NCBI GenBank assembly: GCA_021613335.1
Contig: JAJTWR010000269.1
Span: forward strand, 2,126,501 to 2,190,500
DNA from: Whitmania pigra
Lineage: Eukaryota; Annelida; Clitellata; Hirudinida; Haemopidae
Length of the DNA stretch: 64,000 nt
Direction of reading: 5' to 3'
Program-made: the position numbers and the translations under genes
Notes under the pieces: generated by a model
The model's input: only the letters and a program-made list of their open reading frames with translations
Told to the model about the DNA's origin: nothing
The model's database searches: none
Shown: piece after piece, positions 37,005 to 51,006 of the stretch
How the letters are laid out: every line of letters starts with the position of its first letter
Numbering within the stretch: the stretch's first letter is position 1

Positions 37005-39523
37005 TTTGCAGCTCGTCTGAGTGTGGTAATCAGCGTGATATTTTATACTCTTGATTGTCGACAATATCGTCCTAGTTACAAAGGGCAAACACTTGAAAAA
37101 CTTGAAATAATCGAATTTTGCTTGATATAAATCAGCTTTATAGCCATCCGAAAATGCCTATCTGGGACTCACTTGATGCACATTTGATGCACTCGAAAAT
37201 AATTTCATTCCACTTTTTAACACCGAAACTTAGTAATTCAACGTGATGCAACGGACCTAACAGTAACAATTCAACGTGACTTTTCAGAAATTTAACATTT
37301 AGTTCCTGTTAAATGCAACATAATAATTATGAATGCAAACTGAAAAGACGAAAAAATTAAATACTCTGACGTTAAAAATTGTTAATGAGTTAAAGAGTTA
37401 AACTAAATATCAAAATCCTCTTCTCAGAAAAAAAGGCGTTTTGCAGCTCAAGCTATTCAATCGCAATGCTTGACAAGAGCAAACATTTTCCAAATAGATT
37501 TTCGAAATCAAAGTTTTTTTCTTAAATAATTAAAATTAACTCTTTGAAAACCGAAGGCTTGTTTGATGTGTCGACAGATAAATAATTCAATTTTTAAATT
37601 ACTTTTTAATTAATCTTCATTCCCTGAGTTTACATGCTCATAACGACTCGGAATTATAAAAGACAAATCAATCAATTAAATTTAAGACTTGAATTTATCA
37701 CAACAATTAACTTTTTCTGACTGCAATAGTGGCTTTGATTGTATAAGCTTGAATGTGTTCGTAGTAGTTCATGCACGAAGTTACAAACTTGTTTGTCTTT
37801 CCCAGTAATATTATAATTTATATCCTGGTGCAATTATCTAAATTCTGATCTTCTAGTTAAAGCCAGTAACGTTGGAAAAATCAATCAAAGAATAGTATTT
37901 TTATGAAACTTCAGTCTAAATTACAGAGTTTGGTAAACTTAAATCTTGCAGTGTTTGCTAGTTGTATGAATTTAATGTTATTATTTATTAATTCAATTGT
38001 AATTCGTTATAATAATAACTCCGTTCCAAAGAAAATGTTAAGCTAGTAAAATAGCAATACAAAAGCAAAAAAATGATTTAAATCATTTGAAATTTGAAAA
38101 ATTTGTCATTATTAATATAATGATAGCATCAAAACTTTGTGAACGTTAAATGGAAAAGTGACTAAATTAATTGCAACCTTAAAAATGACGCAAACGTCTG
38201 AGAACATTGTTGAACTTTTCGAATAAAAGTTCCGATTTTTCGATACCTTGAAACAACCATTATTTATTATTCAAAAAAAATTTGAAGTTGTGAATGACTT
38301 AAGTCAATTGATTCGCATCCTAGATTTAAAATGCTTCTAATTAAACTTTATTAAGCATAAAAGCACTTAAACATAACCACTTATTAAAAACCTTTAGTTA
38401 TCAATCAAGGTTTACTCTGATAAAGCCCCGTATCTCTACCAATTTTAAAATCCTAGCTGTGTCTCTGTTACAATTATACATGTATATTAATAATATCATG
38501 TATACATATATATTAATAATATCAATAATGGACATCTTAAAGTAATTTTTTTCAAAAATGAAGGATATCATAACGAATTATTGAATTGGTCCAAATGATA
38601 ATATAATTCATTCCAACACACTTCAAGACTGCTTCAATACTGGCAAGCTTTTCTTAAAGAGGAAAATTTTCTAAGAAATATGATACCCAGATGGACCACT
38701 ACAGGTTGCTGATAGGTCTGTTCAAGACGATCATATTTGTTTTTTGTTGTTCTAAATTAATAACTAAAGCCATATTATTAATTAAACATTATCGCAATTT
38801 TTACAAGTCATCGAAACTACATCGTTACTACAAAAAGCGGTTCTTTGATATGTCTTTCTAGAAGAGCTTTAAGCTCTTAAGACCACTTCAAGACCAATCT
38901 TGCCCTATTGTATCTAATATTACCTTAAATAAAATTTTAAAATATACATTTTATTTATAAAAATTGAATATTAATGTTGTTCTAGTTGTGCGCATCGCTT
39001 TTCTAAATTACTTCATTATTTTCTTCTGAACCAAAGATCGCCATTGGGTTTATTGTATCATAAGACAGTCTTGTGTGCTGATTCAGGTCTCAAAATACTT
39101 TTCTTGTTGATGGTTTAAAGGCGACACTATTTAGAATTATTTATAAAATATACTCGAATCAATCAAGCGTGTTTTAAGTGGAAATTATTTTGTTTGCAGC
39201 TTCAAAATAGAAAAAGCGCAGTCCGGTGGGTGTATTTTATTATTGTTCTAAGCAGCAATTTTGTTTGGATACATGATAGAATATTGTTGCGTCTTATCTT
39301 CAATACTAAGTTGCTGATTGCTTAAGTTGTTGATTGATTAAGGTTTTAGTATTATTTTGTGACAATTTATTATTTTTACTGCGTTCTCTGTGCCCTTTGT
39401 CTTATGTGCTATTCGTTGGGGAAAGACCCGAGATAATTTAATTCGATTTTATTGATTCGTTTTATTTGTTTTGGTAACCTTCAATAAGGAGGTAATTGTT
39501 TGAACAGGTAAATTCAAGTCAAA
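37005..39523. other. AT-rich intergenic sequence, no gene recognised
   Basis: Separates the divergent FABP and Rab7 genes. No domain, RNA gene or transposon was identified on either strand. Rab7 5' UTR exons may lie in the last few hundred bases but cannot be placed. Confidence 0.5.
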
Positions 39524-40467
39524 ATGTCAGTTTCAAAAAGAAAAACTTTGTTGAAAGTAATCATTCTTGGAGACAGTGGGTGGGTATCAAGAATATTACC
39601 TGTTTATTTTTTTTTTATTTTTGAGTATAAACTACACTAGGCATAAAAATTAATGCTCTGAACCTAGATGAAGTTTGATTTCAATTTAAGGGTTGGCAAA
39701 ACATCACTGATGAACCAGTTTGTGAATAAGAAATTCAGCAACCAGTACAAAGCCACGATTGGTGCTGACTTCCTCACGCGAGAGGTGATGGTCGACAACA
39801 AGCTCGTCACACTCCAGGTACACAATAATTTTGGATATTTGTTTTCCTTAGTTGTAATTTCTCATTTAATTTCTGTTTTGGTAATAAAGTGACATCTTAA
39901 TTGTAGATATGGGACACAGCTGGCCAAGAAAGGTTTCAGAGTCTCGGTGTGGCATTCTACAGGGGAGCCGATTGTTGCGTTCTTGCTTTTGATGTGACTG
40001 TCGCCAGTTCATTCAAGAACCTCGACAGCTGGAGAGATGAATTCCTCATCCAGGCAAGTCCCAGGGACTCTGAACACTTTCCCTTCGTCGTCATCGGCAA
40101 CAAGATCGACCTTGAAAACAGAGCCGTAAGTGTTCGAATGCCGTGCAATAACACACAAGTTTCATTAAGTTTATTAAATGGCTTTAATTTTAATTTTCAA
40201 TCATTTACATTTACCATCCTGAATTTCTCAAACGACATCGATCAGGTGACGACCAAGAGGGCACAGCAATGGTGCGAGTCCAAGAACCATGCCCCCTACT
40301 TTGAGACGAGCGCCAAGGATGCCATCAATGTGGAGCAGGCTTTCCAGACTGTGGCGAGGAATGCTTTGGCCCAAGAGGCAGATACGGAGATGTACAACGA
40401 GTTTCCCGAACCAATCACGCTCACTGGTGACTCGGGCGCTCAGTCCGGCTCGAACTGTTCGTGCTGA
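39524..40467 (+). CDS. Rab7: Rab7 small GTPase, conserved copy
   Basis: Four exons, 207 aa: 39524-39579, 39691-39817, 39907-40125, 40246-40467. It acts in late endosome to lysosome transport. All G motifs are visible: P-loop GDSGVGKTS (about 16-24, split by the first intron), switch [20 protein letters not shown] (64-69), NKID (about 126-129), ETSAK, and a CSC C-terminus for double geranylgeranylation. [20 protein letters not shown] is the Rab7 switch II and RabF signature. Length equals that of human RAB7A. Coding sequence is noticeably GC-richer than the second copy at 43912-44831, which suggests stronger codon selection or higher expression. Confidence 0.95.
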
Positions 40468-41056
40468 TTCGGACGGAGAGGCAGAATTTTCTAGAAGAGA
40501 GCGTCTCATCTCATCCTGTCGTAAGTTTCCGTCTTGGCGCAGAACGACGTGCAAGTGCTTGGATTGACATTGATCACTGTCCCTTTTACATTTGATTTTC
40601 TGAAATATTTTTTCTGGTGGAAAACTGACTTCGTTCCTACGTCTTCTGCTCTCGACGCGAAGTCGAACGGGAAGGTCGTCCTTGCATCGGACGTCTTCGG
40701 GCTTAAGTATGATTTGTTTTGCATATTTCTAGGATATTTTGTTTAACCACAGGACCACGAGATCGCATCGAGCCTAATTTTCTTTCTCTTTCACGTCACC
40801 CTCGTTTCACATTGAACGTTTAAGATGAAAATTGCTGGCGAATTCCGAACTTTAACGGTTTCGATCGGAACGTCGAGTCGATAGGTCGGTCGTCTGTTGC
40901 TAGTTTTTGTTTTGAGTGGAATTTATTTTCTGTGGGCACGAAAGTTTTGGGTATGTAAATAGCTTCGTGGATCGCCGTATTTGCTGCAGCTCGCTTCATG
41001 GTACAAAGTGGATTTCTTCATACTCGCAATGGTCCGAATTATGTATTAACAATAAA
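40468..41056 (+). other. Probable 3' UTR of Rab7, ending in a poly(A) signal
   Basis: This region is richer in GC and CG dinucleotides than ordinary intergenic DNA here and ends with AATAAA at 41051-41056. No competing coding frame has family similarity. Confidence 0.5.
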
Positions 41057-41329
41057 TACGTCTGCAATCCTTGGAAATAGCAGTTTCTAACATGGTGAGT
41101 TGGTGTCCTCCTTAGATGATACATTTTATTTTGGGATATCTTTGACTTGCTGTTTGGCAAAGGTAGTTTTGAATATTTATAGATATTTTGATCTAGCGGC
41201 TAACAGTAACACTGGATGAAGAAGGGATAACATAACATTAATTTATAGTGGCTTAAGAAGACTAATGTCTGTATGATAAACCATTCCTAATTTTTAAATC
41301 AATATCCAAATTTTGAGTCATATTTTAAA
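41057..41329. other. Short intergenic stretch, nothing recognised
   Basis: AT-rich sequence between the Rab7 poly(A) signal and a LINE relic. No features seen. Confidence 0.5.
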
Positions 41330-41399
41330 TACTTCTACCGAATCTGAATGCTTTGTTTCCTCATCAACATCTTATTCCAAAGACTCTGGTTCTGAAGTA

Positions 41400-41810
41400 A
41401 TTATTCTTTAGAGTGCCTATTGCCTTCCTAAAAGCTTACATCCATACCTTCTCATGGAACTTTTTGTGGCCTCAAAGAAATGTTCAGGTTCTAATTATCT
41501 CCTCCTAAACGTTTTTATGAGATCACCTCTACTTCTCCTTATTTCTCAATTTGTAAGTTGACATCTCTCTTCATAATTCAAATTTAATATACCCTTAATC
41601 ATCCTTGTTGCTCTTCTCTGCACCCCTCCAAAATTTCAATATCTTTCTTCAAGTGTGGATTCCATACTTGTATTTAATATTCCAAATGGGGTCTCACCAA
41701 TGCTTTGTAGAGCTTCAACATGATGCTTTATTCTCTGCTGACCTCTGTTCCTTAATCATGTCTAACACCCTGTTTACTCTCTTAGCATACAAGAAGAAGC
41801 ATTAAAATTG
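41400..41810 (-). pseudogene. CR1-type LINE reverse transcriptase relic (C-terminal part)
   Basis: Read on the minus strand, broken frames give NRVLDMIK, LYKALVRPH-like, IQVWNPHLKKDIEIL-like, GCREEQQ/RRATRMIKG-like, NYEERCQ and RGDLIKTF-like pieces in the order of the C-terminal thumb region of CR1-family reverse transcriptases. Many stops and frameshifts show an old, dead copy. It is a different lineage from the intact L2/CR1-like LINE at 6819-8655. Confidence 0.6.
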
Positions 41811-43911
41811 GGTTAATATCTAGGCCTATTACGTAAAGTTGAAGTTATATGAAAGTAAAATATGAGTTGAGTTTCAAATTTTATGGGGCTGGGAGGAAGT
41901 TTGGCTTAGTTTGGGACAATTTTATCATGTGGAATTTCCCATGATGGGTAAAAGTAATTTGAGTGACGAATTATTACAAATAATATAGATACGTTGCCAG
42001 CAGTAGTATTAAATTCGAATTTTCCGTAAATTGGTTGTTCATACACTTTACCAACATCGCGTCATTCAGCTTGTGTCATCTGTCGTTCAGGGTCAAAATG
42101 CGAACTTTGACCTATTTTGATTTTCAAATAAACAATACAATCACGAGGACTTTGTAACCACATTTGTGCAAATAATTTGTTTGAAAACAATTAGTTGTTG
42201 GAGTGAAAATGAAATGGCAGAATCTTCGTAGTTGTCACTTATGACATTCGTTCCTCTTAAATAATCAACTTCTGCCAGTCTAGACTCCAAATGTCTCATT
42301 ATTCTACAGGATTTAGTGTGAAGGAGATGTAGTTACAAATTATTACGCATTATTAAAAACAGCCTCTCGATGTTGGTGAGTTTTTTTTTGTGTGTTTCGT
42401 AACCACAATGAAGTTGTGAAACTTCGTATTTGAAGACCCTGCTTGAGAATTGTTTACTGAGTAAATTGGACCCTTTCTTGTTATCACATGACTGCTTGAA
42501 TATTCATAAGGGTGATTTAGGCTGAGATAATTAATAACTCGGATCCCAGTTTCATTAACTTTTATTAGAAACTGTTTGTTATAATTATCAAGGCTGCCGG
42601 GCGCTTATGTTTTGAAGTTTCTTACCGAATGACATTTCAAGGGCATTTATTTTAAATAGCATCTTCTCGACAGGAGTCTCTTTAATCGGCATCCAAGGAA
42701 AACTTTAAATTTATTATCAACTTCAGCATTTCGTCAATTGCTAATTTGTTATTTATTTTAATGCAAGATTTTTCCGAATTCGAGTATTGGACATTCGAGT
42801 TTGAGTAGAATTTACATAATTACGATAGCTTTCATTAAATGCCCAAATAAACCGGATGCAAAAGGACATTTAAATAAGTCTCTCTAAGAACTCTTGGCTA
42901 ATAAAAAGGGAAAGTCCTCGAGATCAATGTACGTTCGTTAGTCGTGACTGAGACATCCACTTTTTATCCCGGAAATTGCAGCTCTACTTTGGATTGGAAG
43001 GAATGAATGACATTACACGTTAAATTGTAAATAATTTTGAATCAATTCTGTTTGTGACTGATGTTACCAGATCTTTAACAAATTATTATGAGGTTGAAAA
43101 TCCTTTAACGAACAGGTGAACAACCGCATATTCCAATTCCAATGTCCCCATTTCCTTTATTATTCTCATATGTTGATACATTAATATTTGTGCATTATAA
43201 TTACATTCATAGTTCACACATTTAAATCTAAAAGGACGCTTCTTCAAATAATTTAATGGCAAATAAACAAACGTAAAGATTTTATTTTAAGTAAAAATTT
43301 TGAGAAAAGTATTAAATGTTTATTTTACAATGTAATGAGTTGATAACTCATTGTTGTTATTTAAGAACAATGTCTTTTGTTAACCGCCAGATTTTGTCTT
43401 TAACCATGAATCTGAATTTACAATTGTCCTTTTACTTATATTATCTTGGCGCGGAAATTAAGCATCTTTATCTTTTGCCTCTCAACTTTTTCTGTCTCCG
43501 TAGCTGAATACAGTATCCGAATTCAATTCGAATTATTGAGAAAAAACGACAGGTGGGTTTCTGTGATATTTTCAATCTGCTCGTATGGTAATCATTGGTT
43601 AAAGTGCTTAATGCACCAACATCCCAAAAGATAATTCAGTTGTGCGGACGTACCTTGTTGATTCTGAAATTACTTAATAAGCGGATTTAAAATACTTCAT
43701 TTTAGCTCGATATATTCGTTCAATTTTTTATTGTCCATTAACGTCAACAACAAACAATTTTTTTACTTCGAATTTCATTAATGGTGGTTTTTTGTGAAAT
43801 TCGATTTCGCTTAAAATTATTATTTAAATGTTGCGTTGACTCTATTTATCGATTTAAATCGTAAAGTTGAAAACTCAGTCTTAATGAATTTTTATTGCAA
43901 AGGTTATAACA
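41811..43911. other. Intergenic sequence between the Rab7 copies
   Basis: About 2.1 kb of AT-rich DNA with no recognisable gene or repeat. It should contain the promoter of the second Rab7 gene. Confidence 0.5.
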
Positions 43912-44831
43912 ATGCTTCAGAAAAGAGTCTTATTAAAAGCTATTTTGCTGGGGGATTCGGGGTAAGTTGCACATATAAAAGTGTTTTTTCAATCAAATGT
44001 ATCATATCGTCCCATGCATTATTTTCTTTAATTGAGTTCTTTTCTTGATTCCAATTCAAGAGTTGGCAAAACTTCATTGATGAATCAATTTGTGAATAAC
44101 ACGTACACCAACAGCTACAAAGCCACAATTGGTGCTGATTTCTTGACAAGGGAAATTTTAGTCGACGATAAAATTGTCATGTTACAGGTTAAAAACAAGT
44201 TTTGAATTTTAAATGAGAGATCAAATTTGGACTTTATTTCATAATTCACGATTAAAACTTTATGACTTCCTTATGTTTTACAATGTGTTAATGGTTTTGT
44301 TAAATATTATGAAAATACTTCAGATTTGGGATACCGCTGGGCAAGAAAGGTTTCATTGTTTGGGACAAGCGTTTTACAGAGGAGCAGATTGCTGCGTTCT
44401 GACCTACGACGTGAATTCTTCAAGTTCCTTCAAGAATCTCGACAAATGGAGGGATGAATTTCTCATCCAGGCAAATCTCAGAGATCCAGAAAGATTTCCG
44501 TTTGTTGTCATTGGCAACAAAATAGACATTGGCGAAAGAATGGTGAGTTTGGTGATAATTTAAGTTTATTAACTACAATTGATCTTTACTTTTACTCAAA
44601 ATTTATCAGGTAACTACCAAGAGGGCTGAACAATGGTGTGCGGAGAAGCTAAATATTAGTTATTTCGAAACAAGCGCCAAAGAATCGACGAACGTCTACA
44701 AGGCTTTCCATGAATTGGCCAGGATGGGGCATAAAAACCAAAAGAATTTGGAACTCGATCTCGATTATCTCGAATCCATCAAACTTTTAGATGATCCAGA
44801 AACATTTAAACAGACTTATTGCTCGTGTTGA
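43912..44831 (+). CDS. Rab7-like small GTPase, diverged tandem copy
   Basis: Four exons, 205 aa: 43912-43961, 44061-44187, 44324-44542, 44610-44831. Exons 2, 3 and 4 have exactly the same lengths (127, 219, 222 nt) and phases as in the copy at 39524-40467. P-loop GDSGVGKTS, DTAGQE, NKID, ETSAK and the prenylation end CSC are all intact, so GTP binding and membrane attachment are expected. The C-terminal hypervariable part is replaced by an acidic, leucine-rich segment ([16 protein letters not shown]), and switch II reads [11 protein letters not shown] instead of [11 protein letters not shown]. Effector specificity has probably changed. It could be a tissue-specific Rab7 paralogue; intact frames over all exons argue against a pseudogene. 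Confidence 0.92.
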
Positions 44832-47800
44832 GCATATTTTTTAAAAGTTAACTTCAATTCTTATAAATGTTTTGCATCGTGGAATGTCCAATGTTTAGTC
44901 GTTCATAAGTTGGTTGAAGTTTAAAGTTTCATTATGCACTTTAAATATTTTTGCCTATGGCTCCATGACGCATTTCCAAATATTTTTGTAAAATAATAAA
45001 AATTTAAACTAATTATTTTCATACTCTGGTCTGGTTAAATAACAACGAAAGTAAGAAATGGTTTCAAAGCGCTTCACTTGATGATTCTCACATCTTGTCA
45101 TATTTATTGATCTTTTTTACATCTAGCGACTTGAAGTAACGATGAAACAGATAAATGAAATTATTCTAAGTTGGCTTCGTTTCAATGGAACAAAACGAAT
45201 AATTGTTTTGTGCTAAGTTTATTAACATTAATGAAACTAAGAGGAGTTTATTTCTTTATAATCTAAATTCCCGTAAAATGACATTCTCATTAAAAATCAA
45301 ATCATTATTGCTAACTTGAGAAATTGATTTTATTTTTGTTTATAATATTTATATATAATTTATAATATTTAATATATTATAATCTAGCACTCGATATTCT
45401 GTTTTGTCTGACTTGTTTTTTCTTATTTTGTGGAATTGTTGTGAAAATTTTGAGTATAAAAAATTGACGATTACAACTAATAGTACTTATTTCTAAAGCA
45501 AATTTGCAAGATTCATTTCCGAAATAAATATTTGATAGAATTTCAATTACTCATCATTAATTAATCTTATCTTAAGTTACCTTAATTGGACTTATCATCT
45601 GAAAGTACAGCGTAAAAGTAAAATAAAATATTAAATTTATCAATTTAATAATATATAATAATATGATGTTATCAATTTAAAAATATTTAATAATATGAAG
45701 TTATCAGTTTAATATTACATGAATACAATATTAATCGAATGTCTTACGAAATTATTCTAGAAATTCCTAGAACCAGTTGAAACCCCTGAGAGAAGATAAA
45801 AGTTTCGTTTCAATGAAAGAGAATCGTAAGAGGTGAAATTTTACAACATTTCTACGTGTCTCGAATGTCGGGAATTCAAATGTCTACAGACTTAAGAACT
45901 GTCCAGTTCACAATTTATTCTCAAATATAGAATAATGCAGAATAATTTTTATTTGAGTTAAATATTTTTTGGTGTTGATGTTTTATTATTAATAGTTTTT
46001 CGATTGTTTAATAAAACATGCTGATGAAACTTTAAACACGTAAAATAGTTAAGGAACTCGTTAAACTGCGATTAAATAATTACGATGTTGAATGATTTTG
46101 TTCCCCGACACATTGAAGGCAATTTGTAATCACAACCTCTAACTTCTAAGTCTCGATGCTATTCATCCGAGTAATTTTTATTTCAGTGTCACACATGTCT
46201 CAACGCGTGATATTCGCAATCATGCCGGATTTTTCGTAATTGTATTTCATTTCTTCATTTCCTGAACCAAACCTTTTCCATTATTTAAATTTGTTTTAAA
46301 ATCATGTAATCAGATAAAATTGACAATCACTTAAGAGTTAAGTAGATCTTAAAACTTCAAAAAACTTTAAAAATTAAAAATTCTTAAAAGACTTTAAAAA
46401 AAAATAATTTAAAACTAATCTTAGTATAATAAAGATAATCTTAAGATGAAATCGATTCACATTGTCTACTTCGTTTTATTAAGCGTAACAATGGTCGATC
46501 TGCCGTCGTTATGAAGAAAGACAGCTTAATGCCTCGCATGGAATGGAAAAGGTTTTTGCAATAAAATCTTCTCCCACGAACAAAAGAAAATGCCTCAATA
46601 GTTGATGAAGATCCAAACTTAATCCTTGTGCCTCGACTTTTTCAAAAATCCATTTCCTGGGGAAATCAAGGTGAGGACTTGAATGGTGGAGTTCCATCAG
46701 ATAACAAAAATAACAAAGATAATAATAATTGTTATGTAATATATACTAATGTAAGTGTTATGTAATATTATTTTAATAATTGTTTAATGGACATGAAATA
46801 ATTTTTTTATTAATTAGTAATTAATAATTACTTTTGCGACATTCCGTGTAAAACTTATAACTGATAACCTATCCAATTCCATCTTTTGAAAGAGTATAAA
46901 AATAATTACTTTTTGGAGCTATTCGAATGAAGCATAATTAATGACAAAAATATTTGAAGAAGGTTATACAACATTATCTACTTGTAGAGTCGTAATATTT
47001 ATGTATTATGCATTATTTATATTTATTATTGTTTAAGTTATTATTAAGTTACCTAAACTTATTTATTAATTATTTGTTATTATTAATTAATTATCAAATT
47101 TATATTAAAATGTTATTTTTTGAGGAAGCACTCACTGATTCATGCGATTTCAATTTAAAATCTCAAATCCAGCCTCAAATCTTCAAAACTTTAAGTTAAT
47201 TGAGCCATCAATAAATTACTTTCGATGTCACATTTGAATTCATAAATTAATATTCATTAATTTGCAGCATTTTATTGTATTTAAATTGTTAAATTATGTT
47301 CTTTTTATATATAAATCACTCTTAGATCCAGACATTACTTTTGCAAAAGTATAGTTCTTTCGCTCCTATAGAACATCTGACAATTGGTAACCACAATGTA
47401 GGGTTCCACTGGGAACTTCATAAATTTTGCACCTAATATTTTCTCAGTATGCAATTGCTGGGATTCTTTAGTTGAGATGCAAGCATAATTTCATCTTGAG
47501 GCTTGACTATTTTTAAAAGCAAACTCGTTTTTTTTCTCAATTTGTTTAGTTAATAGATATGACCAATTTTCTCAGAATTTTAAACAGATCGTAGTTCATC
47601 ATTAAAATGTAAATTACCCGAATGGCATTGTGCAAATCAAACAAACATATATTTTAAATAGTATTTATTTATCATTTATTCAAGCATTCATTAATAATCA
47701 TTATGTATGTTCAGTAGATCAAATTTCAACTGTTTGCAGAGGACAAATAAATGCTCTTCAGAAATCGTCAGTGATGTCCTTAGTTCTTTAAAAGAAGAAG

Positions 47801-48192
47801 ACTATTGTTTTTCAAACAAAAGAACAGAAATAACGACAACAACAACTTCATCGTTATGACGTCATAATCGATATTTAATAGAACACTTGTAATGCAACTA
47901 AGCTTTATATCGAGCTACTTTTACCTTTACAGACGAAGACTGTATGCATTCCAAAGAAAGCATTTAAAAATATTTATGACAAAAATAATTGTTAATCTAG
48001 CCAACTAGTTATGTAACGTTAATTAAATTAATTAATTACTTCGCCAGTCACAAGATATGAGATGAGGTGGCGTTGGCTGTTGTGGCGATTTTTAACTGCC
48101 TGTTCTCAACGGATCTGTCAGTGAAACCTGGAAATATAAAATAAAATGAAATGACGTCACAAACAGTTCATACATTTCTTCGATGATATTCC
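44832..48192. other. AT-rich intergenic sequence, no gene recognised
   Basis: About 3.4 kb with no supported coding exon, RNA gene or element. A likely poly(A) signal for the second Rab7 copy (AATAAA) lies near 44995. The rest is AT-rich with short direct repeats (ATATAATAATATGA-like, 45645-45700). Confidence 0.5.
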
Positions 48193-49390
48193 CATGAAAT
48201 TGTTCTATTTACACATCCATCCATCTTTCATCCAGTCATCCATCATCTCGCGTACGATCGCAAATCAGCGAATGATTTACTTCTTGCGCGAGGGCAAAAA
48301 GAGATGTCAAACCCCCTGGCGAGACATTCTTGCAAAGGCAAACGACTGGACCGTCGCAGCTGACTTAGAAGGGATGAGGCACTACCTCCAGGTGCCGATA
48401 GAAAGTGGCACGAGATCGGATCTGGTGCTCGTATCGTCGTCGACGGATGCCATCATTCTGGTTGAGCTGACGGTACCGTGGGAGGACAAGCTACAATACA
48501 ACAATGCGCCCAAAGCAGATAAGTATGCAGATCTAACGATGCACCTAGAGAGGATACCGTATCCCCATCGAGATTGGCGCAAGGGGCGCGGTCGGCAAGT
48601 CGACTTATGCTTTCCTCACCAAGATTGGATTGTCAAGCCGGGAGAGAACAAAGGCTATGACAAGGATGTCTGAGGCCGCAGAAGCGACTTCATTCTGGAT
48701 CTGGCACATGAGGAGCCAGAAGAAGTCTTAAGAGGCCACTACAGGAAACCGGGGAAAGCCGTCGATCTCCGGTATGAATGATCCACCGTACGACGGGGCC
48801 GAACCGTTGGCCGAGAGACGTGGTGTTGTTGGGAGAAATGGGCTGACCTCGGACTCGCAAAGCAACATAAACTGCAGTTCAAACCGCGGCCTCGAAAAGG
48901 CCCGCGGTCGAGTCCCGAAAATTTCTATCTCTGGCTGCCGCTACAAAGAAATTACAAGGTCCAGGTTGCATGTATTAAGACTGGACCGTCGCAGCCGACT
49001 TAAGACGCCACTGAGAGCTTGCATGATCGCTATACGCAAACTGGGTGGAGGAGATCGACATAACAAGGCCAATGAGAGCCCCGCGTAGTCGAAGTTTGCA
49101 GGTGTTAAACAGATAGCACGCGACCTAAAGAAGCCATTTAGAGCTGACGCAGTTACTCCAGCCCAGGCAGCAGTGACCGGCATAACAAGGCCAACGAGTG
49201 CCTCTCATAGCCGGCGTTAAGAGTTGGGTCCTGCAAGACAAAACTGACAGGAACATCCGGCTGATCACCGGATGCGGCCCACCCCCGAAAACTAAGTAAG
49301 GAAACTCCAAGGACCGAAACGTTTGAAGACGGGGGAGATTCTTCTGAGGATCCCTGTCGGAGCTCCAAAGCGGAGTAATAAGTAACATTC
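48193..49390 (+). pseudogene. GC-richer retroelement relic with restriction-like endonuclease-type domain
   Basis: A 159-codon frame (48194-48673) contains RSDLVLVSSSTDAIILVELT, then VPWEDKL, and an ADKYADL segment, in the order found in the PD-(D/E)XK-like C-terminal domain of many animal retroelement polyproteins. In a second frame EAAEATSFWIWHMRSQ (from about 48671) matches the usual end of that domain, so a frameshift and an internal deletion separate the two. Downstream, about 48970-49240, two partial copies of a roughly 128-bp unit share CATAACAAGGCCAA. The whole block is clearly richer in G and C than its surroundings. Element family (R2/R4-like or other) is uncertain. Confidence 0.5.
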
Positions 49391-49938
49391 ATCCACTAAT
49401 CAATATGGATTCATTCACCCGCGTGTCCACCAACTCACATCCTTCCACACATCCGAATATTCATCTCTCCATCCATTCATCCATCTTCGTAGCTTCGTAA
49501 TTACCCGATTAAAAAGCAAACAAAAACTAATATCGAAAGAGATGTTAATCACATCCTAAAATATTGTTTGGCGAAAATGGCGGGAATATTTCACGACGCC
49601 GCAAAATAGCAGACGATTCCCTTTGGGTCGGTAGCTTTTAGAACTGCAGCACTCTCTGCATCAATCAAAACACTAGCTTTTCTTTGCACAAAAGAGAATC
49701 ATAAATAAATAAATAATAATAAAAAAATAATAATAAAAAAATCAACTCAAAATAAACGAAAGATCCAAAAATGATGTGCCTCGGCTCTATAATAACGGAA
49801 GGAATTTGAAATCGAAAATTGAGCGGATGAACTTTTGAAAACTGAAGCAGAAGGTCAAGTAGAAGTTATCGACTTCAGATTATAAAAGCATAAAAATACT
49901 ATTACTAAATAATAACAAAATGACTAATTTCTGATTTA
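49391..49938. other. Intergenic, nothing recognised
   Basis: Short AT-rich stretch with small CATCCATCC-type repeats near 49430-49490, leading into the ATT array. Confidence 0.5.
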
Positions 49939-50337
<399 letters not shown>

Positions 50338-50343
<6 letters not shown>

Positions 50344-50656
50344 TACTTTTTTATTTTTAAATTTATGATTTTTATTACAATCACTATTAATAACGTTTTT
50401 ATAATTACAAATATTACCATGATCATAATATTACGGCATCACTCCAACATTATTTTAGTAGTGTAGAACTTTAAAGCGAAAAAAATAATGTTTTTATTAA
50501 CATCATAATTAAATCTTCAAATTATAATAAACGAACGAAATCTGCAAATTATTCCAATTGATTCAAAATTAAATCCAGGGCATCTTGAAAAATGGACAAC
50601 ACACAAATAAAAATGGTCTAATAGATCCTATGGCTTATGGCGCTATACAAATTAAC

Positions 50657-50658
<2 letters not shown>
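50338..50658 (+). repeat. Dispersed repeat, copy 1, with LINE/SINE-type 3' end
   Basis: About 320 bp nearly identical to 55135-55449. It carries an extra cggcatcactccaac block and lacks a GCTATA present in copy 2. Its right end reads CTTATGGCGCTATACAAATT followed directly by an ATT array, which resembles the 3' end of the LINE at 6819-8655. Confidence 0.85.

Positions 50659-51006
<348 letters not shown>

Noticed and set aside
48774..49392. Several overlapping frames over 80 codons on both strands
   Set aside because: GC-richer retroelement relic lowers stop frequency; none shows a domain apart from the endonuclease-type piece.
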